DNA of 64,000 bases from JBQLZO01 sp052168315 (GCA_052168315.1 JBQLZO010000024.1:28134-92133); one strand, 5' to 3'. Shown: positions 53,187-61,267, counted from the first letter of the stretch. A program made the numbers and translations. Notes: generated by a model from the sequence alone, not told the origin.

Positions 53187-53717
53187 CGTGAAACTCCTAC
53201 TAGAGGCGGACCGCCTCGCGCGTCTCGGGCGAGGACGGACCAATTCTCTAGAATTCTACCCGCTAATCCGAACCTAATCCCATGCTCCGCACATGGTGAA
53301 CATCCCCGCGCCGAGCTTCCCCGACGCTAGGGCGCGGGATTCCATCGCCCGGATGCCGACGGGCGAGGCCCAGAAGGCCGCGAGCGGGATGTGTGCCCGC
53401 CCATGGCGACTCAGAAGGAGCCACCTGTTCGACCAGCTCGGTGAGCTGCGCGTGGGGCACCGCCTCAGGCTCCGTCGTCGCCGGTAGCGACTCGGTAGCT
53501 TCATCAGGATCAAGGCGCGGAAGGGTACATCCTTCGCAGAGCAAACGAATGGCCTGTGCGATCGACGGGGGCAAGGCGACCGGGCACCGAGCCAGCCACG
53601 CATCGAGATGCACTCGGACGCATATTCCGGTCCGCCTAGTGCCGGTATTGATGCTGGGGGTATTGTGCCGCTGTCTGCAAATGTCGAACTGGCAACATGT
53701 TGTGGATTCGGCCACCT
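53187..53717. other. Junction region left of the integrative element
   Basis: About 530 bp without an intact gene. A minus-strand frame (53263-53793) includes natural-looking text (LPPSIAQAIRLLCEGCTLPR) but has no start outside tRNA-derived sequence and may be degraded. Just before the left att copy, GAACTGGCA (around 53683) recalls the D-arm part of tRNA-Leu, so the original 5' half of the target tRNA gene may survive here in decayed form. Confidence 0.4.
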
Positions 53718-53744
53718 GACTTAAAATCCGCTTGCCGGAAACGG
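53718..53744 (+). repeat. Left attachment-site copy
   Basis: Identical over 27 bases to 59721-59747, starting GACTTAAAATCCGCTTGCCG. It is not inside a functional tRNA gene. It marks the left junction of the integrative element. The integrase reading frame enters and leaves it in phase. Confidence 0.85.
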
Positions 53745-53923
53745 AAAACATTGATGAGCAACCACTTACGGCCGATCCCGGCGCGCCCCCCATTGATATG
53801 CCAACTCATCCGACCGATCTGGCGGCGGTGATTCGGGCGTGGCCGACACTGCCCGATCCGATCCGGCGGGCGGTGATCGCTCTGGTGGACTCGGCGAGCG
53901 TGGAGGGCGATGGGGATGCCTAG
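53732..53923 (+). pseudogene. Detached integrase C-terminal coding segment (intact only when the element is circular)
   Basis: The frame begins within the left att copy (LPET) and continues for about 60 codons (ENIDEQPLTADPG, TDLAAVIRAWPTLPDP, IRRAVIALVDSAS) to a TAG at 53921. Codon phase matches the phase in which the integrase ORF crosses the right att copy, where it also reads LKIRLPET. If the two att copies recombine, the integrase would continue straight into this segment, giving about 517 residues. It has no ribosome-binding site of its own, only a TTG within att. It is best read as the displaced 3' end of the integrase gene, not as an independent gene. Confidence 0.7.
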
Positions 53924-54332
53924 CACCCGGCCCGGGACGACGAACGAACTAGGAATTGCGGACCCTGTTCGCCAGAAGCGTCCGTACCGGCTGAGTGAAG
54001 CGGGGCGCGCACGGCTCCGGGCGGCGGCGCTGAGGAACGAACCGTGGCGGCACTCGACCGGCCCGCGAACCCCTGAGGGGAAGCGCCGATGTTCGCAGAA
54101 CGCATGGAAGCACGGCGAGCGGGCGGCGCTGTGGCTGGTGTGGAGCACCCTCGCGCGCGCGTGGCTGCGGACCGACAGAGACCTGCACGGCGGGTGGTCG
54201 GCCCGACACGCCCGGCGGCGGCGGCACTTGATTGCGGATGCGCCCGCCCTGCTGCGGGAACTGGCGACGCTGGCGGCGCACCTGCCCGAGCCCGATCGTT
54301 GGCCCACGATTCCCGACGATGAGCGTGGGTAG
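53916..54332 (+). CDS. Small basic protein of the integrative element
   Basis: ATG 53916 overlaps the stop of the preceding frame; a second ATG six bases earlier is possible. The product of about 138 residues is basic and contains HSTGPRTPEGKRRCSQNAWK, a TGPRTxEGKxxxxxNAxxHG-type motif that I have seen in small proteins of planctomycete mobile elements. The C-terminal part is helical (IADAPALLRELATLAAHLP). It may bind DNA. Function unknown. Confidence 0.6.
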   Translation: MPSTRPGTTNELGIADPVRQKRPYRLSEAGRARLRAAALRNEPWRHSTGPRTPEGKRRCSQNAWKHGERAALWLVWSTLARAWLRTDRDLHGGWSARHARRRRHLIADAPALLRELATLAAHLPEPDRWPTIPDDERG

Positions 54333-54474
54333 CCTGTCAGCGCACCCACACACCGCGCCCGATGGCGCATCATTGGGGTGTCGGGTAGGCGGCTGATCCC
54401 CGCCGTTCGTCCCGGCCCCGCACCGGATCGCACCCCCGGGCGGAGGCCGGGCGGCCCGCGTCAAGGTGCGACCG

Positions 54475-55653
54475 ATGACAACACAACAAGAGCATGCGGC
54501 GGCGGCGCTCCGCAAGTGGATCGAATCCCCGACCGATCAAGCGTCCGAGGCGCTCGACACCGTCGAACGGCTCCGCGAATACGCGGGCGGGTACGAACCC
54601 ATCGACGGGCTGCTCCGGCTCGCGATCCACACCATCCGCGTTCATGCCGAGGCGGAACCCGACCCGGCGCGCCGTTGGATCGTCGGGAACGACGAACACG
54701 AACGGCGAGCGGAGAGCGCCCCGCGCGTGCGTGCCAAGGCGATCGACGATGCGCGGCTGATCGCGGTGGCGCTTGAGAATCCCCCGACCGATCCGATGTG
54801 GCTGGCCCGGTGGTCCGAGGCGCTGGCCCGCGTCGATGCGCTGGATTCCGACCGGGCGGCTCGACACTTGGACGCCAAGGCATCGCGGGAAGCACTCGGC
54901 ACCAATGCGCACACGGGCGCACGGCTCGCGTTGGCCGAACACGAACGGGAGAGGGCCGAAGCGGTGGCGGCCCTGTGGCGGATGCTGCGATCGCTGGGGG
55001 CGGGCATCGGTGGGGGTAGGGGGTTGAAGAATAATCCAGCGCACGCCCCGTCATCCGAACGCCGCGAAGGCAACAACGAAACTTCCGGGTTGTTGGCGAA
55101 ACTTCGCGCCATCGGGCATCGCGTAGCACTCGCGGGCGACCCCGGGCGCGTCGAATCCGAATTGGCACTGACCGCGCTGCAATCTGTGATCGACTCGCGT
55201 CCCGCGATAGACGCTGGCGACCCAGAGCCCGACCCAATCCGCGACGCAGCGGCACTCGCATACACCTGCGCGCTGACCTGCCCAAGCGAGCCCGATGCGG
55301 CGTGGGCGGCGCGTTGGGCAATCGCGGTTGGACGGTTGGAGGCGGCATTGGCCGCCGAAAGCGAAGTGATCGGCGGAACTGGTAGCGTGGATGACGCCCC
55401 AACACCGAGCGGCGTTGACGATGCCGACCTCGCAATCCTCCGCACTCTGAACACGCGACCCCAATACAAGTGGCCCATCGGTCGCATCGCGCCAGACGAG
55501 CCCGCGCCGGGCGACCCAAAGGCGATTCGCTCGCGCCTGCGATCGCTGGCGGATCGCGGTTTGGTCATTGCCCCAAAGAAGCAACGAGACGGATGGCTCA
55601 TCGCGCGGAAGGGGATCGACGCATTGGCTTCGCACTTCCAGACGCCCGACTGA
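54475..55653 (+). CDS. Unknown element protein with C-terminal winged-helix
   Basis: ATG 54475 has AAGGTG six bases upstream; a GTG at 54466 is in frame but worse placed. The 392-residue product is mostly helical and acidic, with two regions of similar build (around RLIAVALENPPTDPMWLARW and ALAYTCALTCPSEPDAAWAA) that might be an internal duplication. The last 80 residues look like a winged helix (LAILRTLNTRPQYKWPIGRI, then IRSRLRSLADRGLVIAPKK). It may be a replication or regulatory protein of the element; no family is recognised. Confidence 0.65.
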   Translation: MTTQQEHAAAALRKWIESPTDQASEALDTVERLREYAGGYEPIDGLLRLAIHTIRVHAEAEPDPARRWIVGNDEHERRAESAPRVRAKAIDDARLIAVALENPPTDPMWLARWSEALARVDALDSDRAARHLDAKASREALGTNAHTGARLALAEHERERAEAVAALWRMLRSLGAGIGGGRGLKNNPAHAPSSERREGNNETSGLLAKLRAIGHRVALAGDPGRVESELALTALQSVIDSRPAIDAGDPEPDPIRDAAALAYTCALTCPSEPDAAWAARWAIAVGRLEAALAAESEVIGGTGSVDDAPTPSGVDDADLAILRTLNTRPQYKWPIGRIAPDEPAPGDPKAIRSRLRSLADRGLVIAPKKQRDGWLIARKGIDALASHFQTPD

Positions 55654-55713
55654 CGCCCAACTCATGCCCGACTCACGCCCCGTTGCCAATAAGCGGCGAG
55701 GCTTTCGTAATGC

Positions 55714-55929
55714 ATGAACGAAACCAATCTATCGGTACTGACCTTGCGACAAGCGGCGCGCCGCTATCGCATCCCCGAACCGTGGCTGCGTGCGGAGGCG
55801 AAGGCTGGGCGGCTGCCCTGCGTGGAATCCGGCGGCGTGCGGCTCGTCAACCCCGAGAGGCTGGAGGCGTTTCTCGCTGAGCGAATGAACGCTGAGGCTG
55901 AGAAGGGGGGCGCGAATGTTGCGAAGTGA
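55714..55929 (+). CDS. Putative excisionase / MerR-like HTH protein
   Basis: The 71-residue product has a single helix-turn-helix of the excisionase (HTH_17/AlpA) type: LTLRQAARRYRIPEPWLRAE followed by AGRLPCVESGGVRLVNPERL. In integrative elements such small proteins direct the integrase toward excision and may also regulate transcription. Its end overlaps the next gene by 14 bp, so it is part of the same transcription unit as the winged-helix and primase genes. Confidence 0.75.
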   Translation: MNETNLSVLTLRQAARRYRIPEPWLRAEAKAGRLPCVESGGVRLVNPERLEAFLAERMNAEAEKGGANVAK

Positions 55930-56320
55930 TGATCTTTGGCAATGCCCCCGGGACGCGAGCAACGACGCGGGGACGAATGAACTTTGGCCGACGGATTCTA
56001 CCGGCGTCGCGCTCCCCCATCGGCGCGACGCGCCGGAAACATCGATCGACGCGGCCCACAATGCGGCGGCGACGGCTCCGAGCGTTCGCGCCCGGCTGCT
56101 GGACGCGATCCGCGCGGCTGGCCCGTCCGGGCTGACGAACGACGAAGCGGCGGCGCTACTCGGCGCTCCCATCCAAAGCGTCGGTCCGCGATGCTTGGAC
56201 CTGCGCGAGGCGGGGCTGGTGGTCGATGGCGGCGATCGTCGCCCGACGCGATGGGGGCGGGCCGCGATCGTGTGGGTTGCGGTGGAGCACGCTCCCGGCG
56301 GTGAAGGGGGGCGCGAATGA
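55916..56320 (+). CDS. Winged-helix domain protein of the integrative element
   Basis: The 134-residue product has a disordered start and a winged-helix from about residue 58 (VRARLLDAIRAAGPSGLTND, EAAALLGAPIQSVGPRCLDL, REAGLVVDGGDRRPTRWGRA). Similar small HTH proteins are common before primase genes in phages and satellites, where they may act as origin-binding or regulatory factors. Start overlaps the excisionase-like gene and the end overlaps the primase ATG by 4 bp (ATGA), so the three are coupled. Confidence 0.65.
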   Translation: MLRSDDLWQCPRDASNDAGTNELWPTDSTGVALPHRRDAPETSIDAAHNAAATAPSVRARLLDAIRAAGPSGLTNDEAAALLGAPIQSVGPRCLDLREAGLVVDGGDRRPTRWGRAAIVWVAVEHAPGGEGGRE

Positions 56321-58269
56321 ACACCGACCCCCTACAAACCGTGCTCGACGCACTGACCGAGCATGGATGCGAACCCAAGCGATCCGGCACCGGCTGGGCG
56401 TTCCGCGTGCCGACCCGCGATGACCGGCGGCCGTCCGGCTCATTGAGCATCGGTGATGATGGGCGGGCGTTGATCTTCGATCATGGGGGCGAGCCCACCG
56501 AGGCGATCGTGCAAGCGATCGGGCTCGGGATGGCGGACCTCATGTCCGCCACCGGCGCAAGGCCACCCAAGCCCGGCAAGGCCCGCACAAGCAAGCCCAA
56601 GGGCCGCGCGTTCCCAACGATGGATGAGGCGATCGCGGCGCTGGAACGCACGCACGGACCGCGTGCGGCGCTCTGGGAGTACCACGACGCGAGCGGCGAG
56701 CCAGTGGGCGCGGTGCTCCGCTGGAATCACCCAGACGGATCGAAGCGTGATGTTCGGCCAGTGTCGCGCGTGGCTGGTGGTTCGGCGTGGCGGATCGGTG
56801 CGATGTCCGAACCGAGGCCGCTGTACCGGCTGCCCGAACTGATGGCGGATGATCCGTCCGAGCCTGTTTGGATCGCCGAGGGCGAGAAAGCGGCGGAAGC
56901 GCTGGCATCCTGCGGGCTGACCGCAACCACGAGCCCGGGCGGTGCGGAGGCGGCGGGCAAGTCGGACTGGTCCGCGTTGCGTGGGCGATCGGTGGTGATC
57001 GTGCCAGACCACGATGAATCCGGCGAGCGGTACGCGCTGGATGTTGCGCGACTCGCGACCGAGGCGGGTGCATCCGATGTTCGGATCGTCCGGCTGGTCG
57101 ATCGGTGGCCCGACCTGCCACCCAAGGGCGATGCGGCGGACCTGCTCGCGATGGTCGATGACCCCGCCGACCTGTGGGATGACCTGCGGGCGATGGCTGC
57201 CGAGGCTCCCGGGGTTCGATTGGATTCGATTGCACCTATAGGGGCGAGCCCCGTGCAATCCAATTCGGGCGGGTATCGGCTGGTCCCCATCGGCGAACTG
57301 AAGCCCGCCGAGGAACCCGCTTGGGTCATGCCGCGCTATGTGGCGCGGGAGCACCTGACGCTGCTCGTGGGGTTGTGGAAGGGCGGCAAGAGCACGCTGC
57401 TCGGACACCTGCTGAAAGACCTGTACCGAGGCGGTGGGCTGGCGAACGGCGACCCCGTGGATTGGCCGACGCTGGTGGTGTCCGAGGAATCGGATGGGCA
57501 ATGGTCTAAGCGTCGGGATGAACTGGGGCTGGACCCGGAGCGCATCATGCTCGCCAAGCGCCCATCGTTCGCAAGGCCGAGCATGGACGACTGGTTGGCG
57601 ATGATGGCCCAACTCACCGACGATGTACGGCGACTCGGAATCGGGCTGGTGATCTTCGACACCATCGCAAACCTATGGCCGCTGCACGATGAGAACGACG
57701 CGGCGCTGATGGGCTCGGCGCTGAACCCGCTGAAAGACCTGGCGGCGGCTGGCGCGGCGGTGGTGCTGGTCCACCATCCGAAGAAGGCCGACGCGACCGA
57801 GGCCCGGGTATCGCGTGGATCGGGTGCGCTGCCCGCGTTCGTGGATGCGATCGTGGAACTACGGCGGACGAACCCCGGCACGCCCGGCGACCGACGGCGG
57901 ACGCTGACCGGGTATGGGCGGTGGGACATTCCCGCCGAACTGGTGATCGAACTGAACCCGGGCATCGGGTATCAAGTGCTCGGCGCACCCGACGAACTGC
58001 GGGATGTGGACACTCGCGAGACCATTCTCCGGCTGTTGCCCACCGATAGCACAACAGCGATGACGGCGGCGGAGATACGGGAGGCATGGCCGACCGACGA
58101 TCGCCCGAGCGAAACATCGCTGCGGGGCTCGCTGGTGAAGGGCTCCGTCGATGGGTTGTGGTGCAAGCGCGGCACCGGGAACCGCAACGATGCCTTCCGA
58201 TTCTGGTTGGCCCCGGACAAACCCGAGCCCGCCCGGGCGGTGCCCGATGAGCCCGTCTCGCTGTTCTGA
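56317..58269 (+). CDS. Primase-helicase: TOPRIM domain plus RecA-like ATPase
   Basis: The 650-residue protein would prime and unwind DNA for replication of the element. The first 90 residues resemble a primase N-terminal region without zinc cysteines. A TOPRIM domain follows (VWIAEGEKAAEALASCGLTA near 185-205 and SVVIVPDHDESGERYALDV near 227-245). After a linker comes a RepA/KaiC-like ATPase: Walker A LWKGGKSTLLG near 353-363, Walker B LVIFDTIANLW near 444, and VVLVHHPKK as sensor region. The C-terminal end is a winged-helix-like part. The linker is encoded partly by a palindromic repeat (57229-57261). Confidence 0.85.
   Translation: MNTDPLQTVLDALTEHGCEPKRSGTGWAFRVPTRDDRRPSGSLSIGDDGRALIFDHGGEPTEAIVQAIGLGMADLMSATGARPPKPGKARTSKPKGRAFPTMDEAIAALERTHGPRAALWEYHDASGEPVGAVLRWNHPDGSKRDVRPVSRVAGGSAWRIGAMSEPRPLYRLPELMADDPSEPVWIAEGEKAAEALASCGLTATTSPGGAEAAGKSDWSALRGRSVVIVPDHDESGERYALDVARLATEAGASDVRIVRLVDRWPDLPPKGDAADLLAMVDDPADLWDDLRAMAAEAPGVRLDSIAPIGASPVQSNSGGYRLVPIGELKPAEEPAWVMPRYVAREHLTLLVGLWKGGKSTLLGHLLKDLYRGGGLANGDPVDWPTLVVSEESDGQWSKRRDELGLDPERIMLAKRPSFARPSMDDWLAMMAQLTDDVRRLGIGLVIFDTIANLWPLHDENDAALMGSALNPLKDLAAAGAAVVLVHHPKKADATEARVSRGSGALPAFVDAIVELRRTNPGTPGDRRRTLTGYGRWDIPAELVIELNPGIGYQVLGAPDELRDVDTRETILRLLPTDSTTAMTAAEIREAWPTDDRPSETSLRGSLVKGSVDGLWCKRGTGNRNDAFRFWLAPDKPEPARAVPDEPVSLF
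57229..57261 (+). repeat. 33 bp palindromic repeat inside the primase gene
   Basis: Arms GATTGCAC and GTGCAATC enclose an inner GGGG-CGAG-CCCC hairpin and the unpaired CTATA. A nearly identical copy in inverse orientation lies 1 kb downstream, just after the gene stop (58272-58304). In the protein it encodes the linker around IAPIGASPVQS. Confidence 0.75.
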
Positions 58270-58271
58270 TT

Positions 58272-58304
58272 CGATTGCACGGGCTCCACCCCTATAGGTG
58301 CAAT
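58272..58304 (-). repeat. 33 bp palindromic repeat after the primase gene
   Basis: Reverse complement begins GATTGCACCTATAGGGG and ends CCCGTGCAATC, matching 57229-57261 except in the central loop. It lies directly after the primase stop codon and 69 bp before the integrase start. It could act as terminator, replication origin hairpin or protein-binding site. Confidence 0.7.
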
Positions 58305-58372
58305 CCAATCCAAAGCCCCGCCGACCGGCTGGGGCTGTTGCACTTTCAGCGCCAGCGCGCAAGCATGCGCCC

Positions 58373-59908
58373 ATGAAGCGGACACCCACACGACGGCAAC
58401 GCGGCACGGGCGCAATGTTCCGGCGAGACGATGGCGGCTCATGGATCGCCCGCGTGGATGACGGCACCGGGCGCATCGTGGAGCGATCGACGCGGACGAG
58501 CGATCGGAAGGCGGCTGAGGCGATCGCGTCGGAATGGAACCGGCACGCGGCGCTTGTGCGGCAAGGGCTCGCCAAGCCCATCGGTGGGGATGCACTGGAC
58601 CGGCACGCGCGCGCCCCGCTGGATGGGCACCTGTCCGACTACCTGCGATCGAAACAATCCGAGGGGCGATCCCCCCGGCACCTGTACGACTTGGAAACGG
58701 TGCTGCGATCAAGCGCCCGGGAACTGGGCTGGCGTCGGCTGGCCGATGTGGATGCGGCGACACTGGAACGCATGACCGCCAGCAAGCAAGCCCCGACCGA
58801 CCCGGACGCGAAGGCGTGGACGCCCCGCACCGCCCACAAGTGCATCGGGCATTGGCGATCGTTCGTCCGCTGGTGCGTGGCCGATGGACGACTCCCCGCC
58901 GATCCACTGGCGAGGATCAAGCGTCCGGCTCCCGTCCGCCAATCCGAACGCCGATACCTGAGCCCCGAGGAATGGCGCTGGCTCGCCCCGGCGACCGAGG
59001 CCGCACCCGAACGCCACGGGATGACCGGCGAGGCGCGGGCGCTGCTGTATCGCGTTGCGATCGAAACCGGGCTGCGGGCGAACGAACTGCGGGCGATGGT
59101 GCGATCGTCGCTGCACCTGTCCGGTGATGCCCCGTTTGTGCTGATCGACGCACGATCAACGAAGGCGCGCAAGGCGGCACGCCAATACCTGCGACCCGAA
59201 ACGGCTGCGGCACTCGCCGAACACTCCCGGCGGATCATGCCCGGCGCTCGCGTGTTCGCGCTGCCCCACTATGGGGCGATGGCCCGGATGCTCCGGGCTG
59301 ATCTGGCCGATGCTCGGCGGCTGTGGATCGACGCCGCATCGACACCCGACGAACGCGCCAAACGCGAGGCGTCGGACTTTCTCGCGGCTGAGAACCACGA
59401 TGGGCAACGGATCGACTTTCACGCGCTCCGGCACACCTGCGGGGTGTGGCTGGCGATGGGCGGGGCATCGCCCAAGGCGATCCAATCGGTGCTGCGCCAT
59501 TCGGTTATCACGCTGACGATGGACACCTATGGGCACCTGCTCCCCGATGAGGCGGCGGGCACCGTGCGGCGGATGCCCATTGCGGCGGGTGAAGCGCTGC
59601 GGGTAGCGGCGTGCGGGGAAGCGAACGACCCCCCATCCATGTGCCCACTTAGAGCACCCCAACCGAACCCCGCTACCCTTGCTCCACCCCGGGCCCGTGG
59701 CGGAACTGGCAGACGCGGCGGACTTAAAATCCGCTTGCCGGAAACGGCAGTGTGGGTTCGAGCCCCACCGGGCCCATTCAAACGGTCTCGCACCGTGTCG
59801 CATAGTTCATCGGGGCGAAGGGAACTGCAGTGGTCAATTGGTTCCGGAACTTCAAGGTGTGCAGGCGCACCGTGTCACCGCCCGAAGTGGCGCGAATTGC
59901 TGCAATAG
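58373..59908 (+). CDS. int: Tyrosine recombinase (integrase) reading through the tRNA-Leu att site
   Basis: ATG 58373 (MKRTPTRRQRG) is chosen; the upstream frame crosses a palindromic repeat. All catalytic residues are present: R235 (ETGLRANEL), K264 (ARSTKARKA), H350 and R353 (DFHALRHTCG), H376 (VLRHSVITL) and the nucleophile Y386 (MDTYGHL). A SAM-like core-binding domain spans about 85-180. After the catalytic domain and a Pro-rich linker the frame runs through the whole tRNA-Leu gene (GGTGRRGGLKIRLPET) and ends 130 bp beyond it, giving 511 residues in this integrated form. The natural tail probably lies at the other end of the element (53744-53923). Confidence 0.9.
   Translation: MKRTPTRRQRGTGAMFRRDDGGSWIARVDDGTGRIVERSTRTSDRKAAEAIASEWNRHAALVRQGLAKPIGGDALDRHARAPLDGHLSDYLRSKQSEGRSPRHLYDLETVLRSSARELGWRRLADVDAATLERMTASKQAPTDPDAKAWTPRTAHKCIGHWRSFVRWCVADGRLPADPLARIKRPAPVRQSERRYLSPEEWRWLAPATEAAPERHGMTGEARALLYRVAIETGLRANELRAMVRSSLHLSGDAPFVLIDARSTKARKAARQYLRPETAAALAEHSRRIMPGARVFALPHYGAMARMLRADLADARRLWIDAASTPDERAKREASDFLAAENHDGQRIDFHALRHTCGVWLAMGGASPKAIQSVLRHSVITLTMDTYGHLLPDEAAGTVRRMPIAAGEALRVAACGEANDPPSMCPLRAPQPNPATLAPPRARGGTGRRGGLKIRLPETAVWVRAPPGPFKRSRTVSHSSSGRRELQWSIGSGTSRCAGAPCHRPKWRELLQ
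59691..59776 (+). tRNA. tRNA-Leu (anticodon UAA)
   Basis: An 86-nucleotide class II tRNA. The acceptor stem GGGCCCG pairs with CGGGCCC followed by discriminator A. The anticodon stem GCGGA/TCCGC encloses loop CTTAAAA, anticodon TAA. The long variable arm TGCCG-GAAA-CGGCA is typical of leucine tRNAs. The T-arm is GTGGG-TTCGAGC-CCCAC. CCA is not encoded. The 5' half is supplied by the integrated element and the 3' half by the chromosome, and together they form an intact gene. Confidence 0.95.
59721..59747 (+). repeat. Right attachment-site copy within tRNA-Leu
   Basis: Identical to 53718-53744. It covers the anticodon loop, 3' anticodon stem and variable arm. Crossover in this interval leaves a complete tRNA gene. 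Confidence 0.85.
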
Positions 59909-60315
59909 GAGATGTTGACGACGGATCACATGTGTGCGTGGATATCTTTGGTGTGGTGGCGATCGTATTCCAGGAAGTGTCGTCGCCAAAGTCAAGAATA
60001 GTTTTGTTCAATGGGGTTCGACACTATAGCTTCACCGATCATTATCAGTTCTATTCCACAGGGCTTCCGGCCGGGACTCCGGGACAGTTGTCCGAGATCA
60101 AGAATTCGCCATTGATCGCTCGGCTAAAGGCGGGGTCGGTTACAGAATTCGCCGCGCAGCAGGCTTCTCGCTGCCGGCACTTCGTGGTGTCCTTGCCGGA
60201 TCAAGGGATCTACCAGATTGCGGCTGTTTCTTGTGATGTATCGCAATCAACCGAATCGTCAATACACGAGGCCGCGGCCGCTCTCATTGATAAACTATTT
60301 CGCGAGAGAGTGTGA
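59830..60315 (+). CDS. Hypothetical protein, AT-richer
   Basis: A GTG at 59830 starts a 161-residue protein (MVNWFRNFKVCRRTV); it overlaps the end of the integrase read-through frame. It has beta-rich segments (SHVCVDIFGVVAIVFQE, RIVLFNGVRHYSF) and a helical C-terminus. No signal peptide, membrane segment or known domain is visible. It is AT-richer than the integrase region and is followed after 34 bp by a dispersed repeat, like its two neighbours downstream. Confidence 0.55.
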   Translation: MVNWFRNFKVCRRTVSPPEVARIAAIGDVDDGSHVCVDIFGVVAIVFQEVSSPKSRIVLFNGVRHYSFTDHYQFYSTGLPAGTPGQLSEIKNSPLIARLKAGSVTEFAAQQASRCRHFVVSLPDQGIYQIAAVSCDVSQSTESSIHEAAAALIDKLFRERV

Positions 60316-60349
60316 CTCCCTTGCATTTTCTGTAGGCTTGTGTTTAGAC

Positions 60350-60616
60350 GGCAGGGTGTCACCAATTTCATTCTTACCCGTGCCACCGACATCGCTTCGA
60401 TGTCGGTGTCTTCCTCTCTCCCCCGCAACCCAAACAACCAGCTCCGGCACGCTGGCACCGAGCTTCTGGTAGAGTTCGTGCCGCCGAGATCGCGAAACAA
60501 CCTCGGCGGGTTGGGTGCAGTCATCGGGTTGAATGGATCAAGCGGAGGCACCGAGATCGGAAGACCGATCTCGGTGGCACGATCGAGAGGGTGACTCAAG
60601 CCGGTGTCACCCCGCC
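60350..60616 (+). repeat. Dispersed repeat, full copy A (267 bp, terminal inverted repeats, two hairpins)
   Basis: More than 90 percent identical by eye to 60962-61229. The left end is GGCAGGGTGTCACC and the reverse complement of the right end is GGCGGGGTGACACC. It contains the perfect hairpins CACCGACATCG-CTT-CGATGTCGGTG (60384-60408) and CACCGAGATCGG-AAGA-CCGATCTCGGTG (60549-60576). It has no coding capacity of its own and looks like a non-autonomous mobile or structured RNA/DNA element. Confidence 0.85.
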
Positions 60617-60641
60617 CGTTTCGTCAGCGAAGGACTAAATA

Positions 60642-60959
60642 ATGCCGGTAAATTTTCATTCACTGATCTGCGTGTTGTTGCTATTGTTGCTTGCAGCCAA
60701 GCAAGGCTGGACTGTCGCCACGCCATTAGTGCTGGCTCGCAGAATTCGAAGAGACGGCAATGCAGAACAAGGAATTTCTCTCGGGATCGAGGTTGACTTG
60801 CTGCTGTTGCTATTGCTGGCAGCCGTTCTTGTTGTAGGCGGACCCCCTTGGGAACATGTCCCGGGTTGGCTAATAATGATTGTCGCGGCAGGATCGGTTG
60901 TGGCGTCATGGACACTCCTTGTTGTTATTCACATGCTTCTGCTCAAAACGAAGGATTAA
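60642..60959 (+). CDS. Small membrane protein between two repeat copies
   Basis: The 105-residue product MPVNFHSLICVLLLLLLAAK... has three hydrophobic segments (residues 8-20, 50-66 and 75-100) and almost no soluble part. No family is recognised. It is placed exactly between repeat copies A and B, its stop lying 2 bp before copy B. The pair of repeats could have carried it here as a cassette. Confidence 0.55.
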   Translation: MPVNFHSLICVLLLLLLAAKQGWTVATPLVLARRIRRDGNAEQGISLGIEVDLLLLLLLAAVLVVGGPPWEHVPGWLIMIVAAGSVVASWTLLVVIHMLLLKTKD

Positions 60960-60961
60960 TC

Positions 60962-61229
60962 GGCGGGGCGGCACCAATCTCATTCTTTCCCCGTGCCACC
61001 GACATCGCTTCGATGTCGGTGTCTTCCTAGCTCCCCCGCAACCCCAAAAACCAGCTCCGGCCCGCTGGCACCGAGTTTCTGGTAGAATTCGTGCCGCCGA
61101 GATCGCGAAAGAACCTCGCCGGGTTGGGTGCAGTCATCGGGCTGAATGGATCAAGCGGAGGCACCGAGATCGGAAGACCGATCTCGGTGGCACGATCGAG
61201 AGGGTGACTCAAGCCGGTGTCACCCCGCC
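60962..61229 (+). repeat. Dispersed repeat, full copy B (268 bp)
   Basis: Same organisation as copy A: left end GGCGGGGCGGCACC, right end complement GGCGGGGTGACACC, hairpins at 60997-61021 and 61162-61189. It starts 2 bp after a stop codon and ends 38 bp before the next start. Confidence 0.85.
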
Positions 61230-61267
61230 TTCGGCCTTGGGAGCGGCGCTCTGCCTCCGGACGACAT

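Larger units (their letters stand above)
53718..59747 (+). mobile_element. Integrative element of about 6 kb in a tRNA-Leu gene
   Basis: A 27 bp direct repeat (53718-53744 and 59721-59747) marks the ends. The right copy lies inside an intact tRNA-Leu(UAA), covering its anticodon loop to variable arm. Between the copies lie, all on the plus strand: an integrase C-terminal tail, a small basic protein, an unknown winged-helix-tailed protein, a putative excisionase, a winged-helix protein, a primase-helicase and a tyrosine recombinase. This is the gene set of a phage-satellite-like or plasmid-like integrative element with its own replication module; no structural or transfer genes are present. 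Confidence 0.85.

Noticed and set aside
53263..53793. Minus-strand frame across the left att site
   Set aside because: Its beginning is antisense of tRNA-derived att DNA, which often gives open frames, and its remainder changes character partway. It is possibly a degraded gene but not supportable as one.
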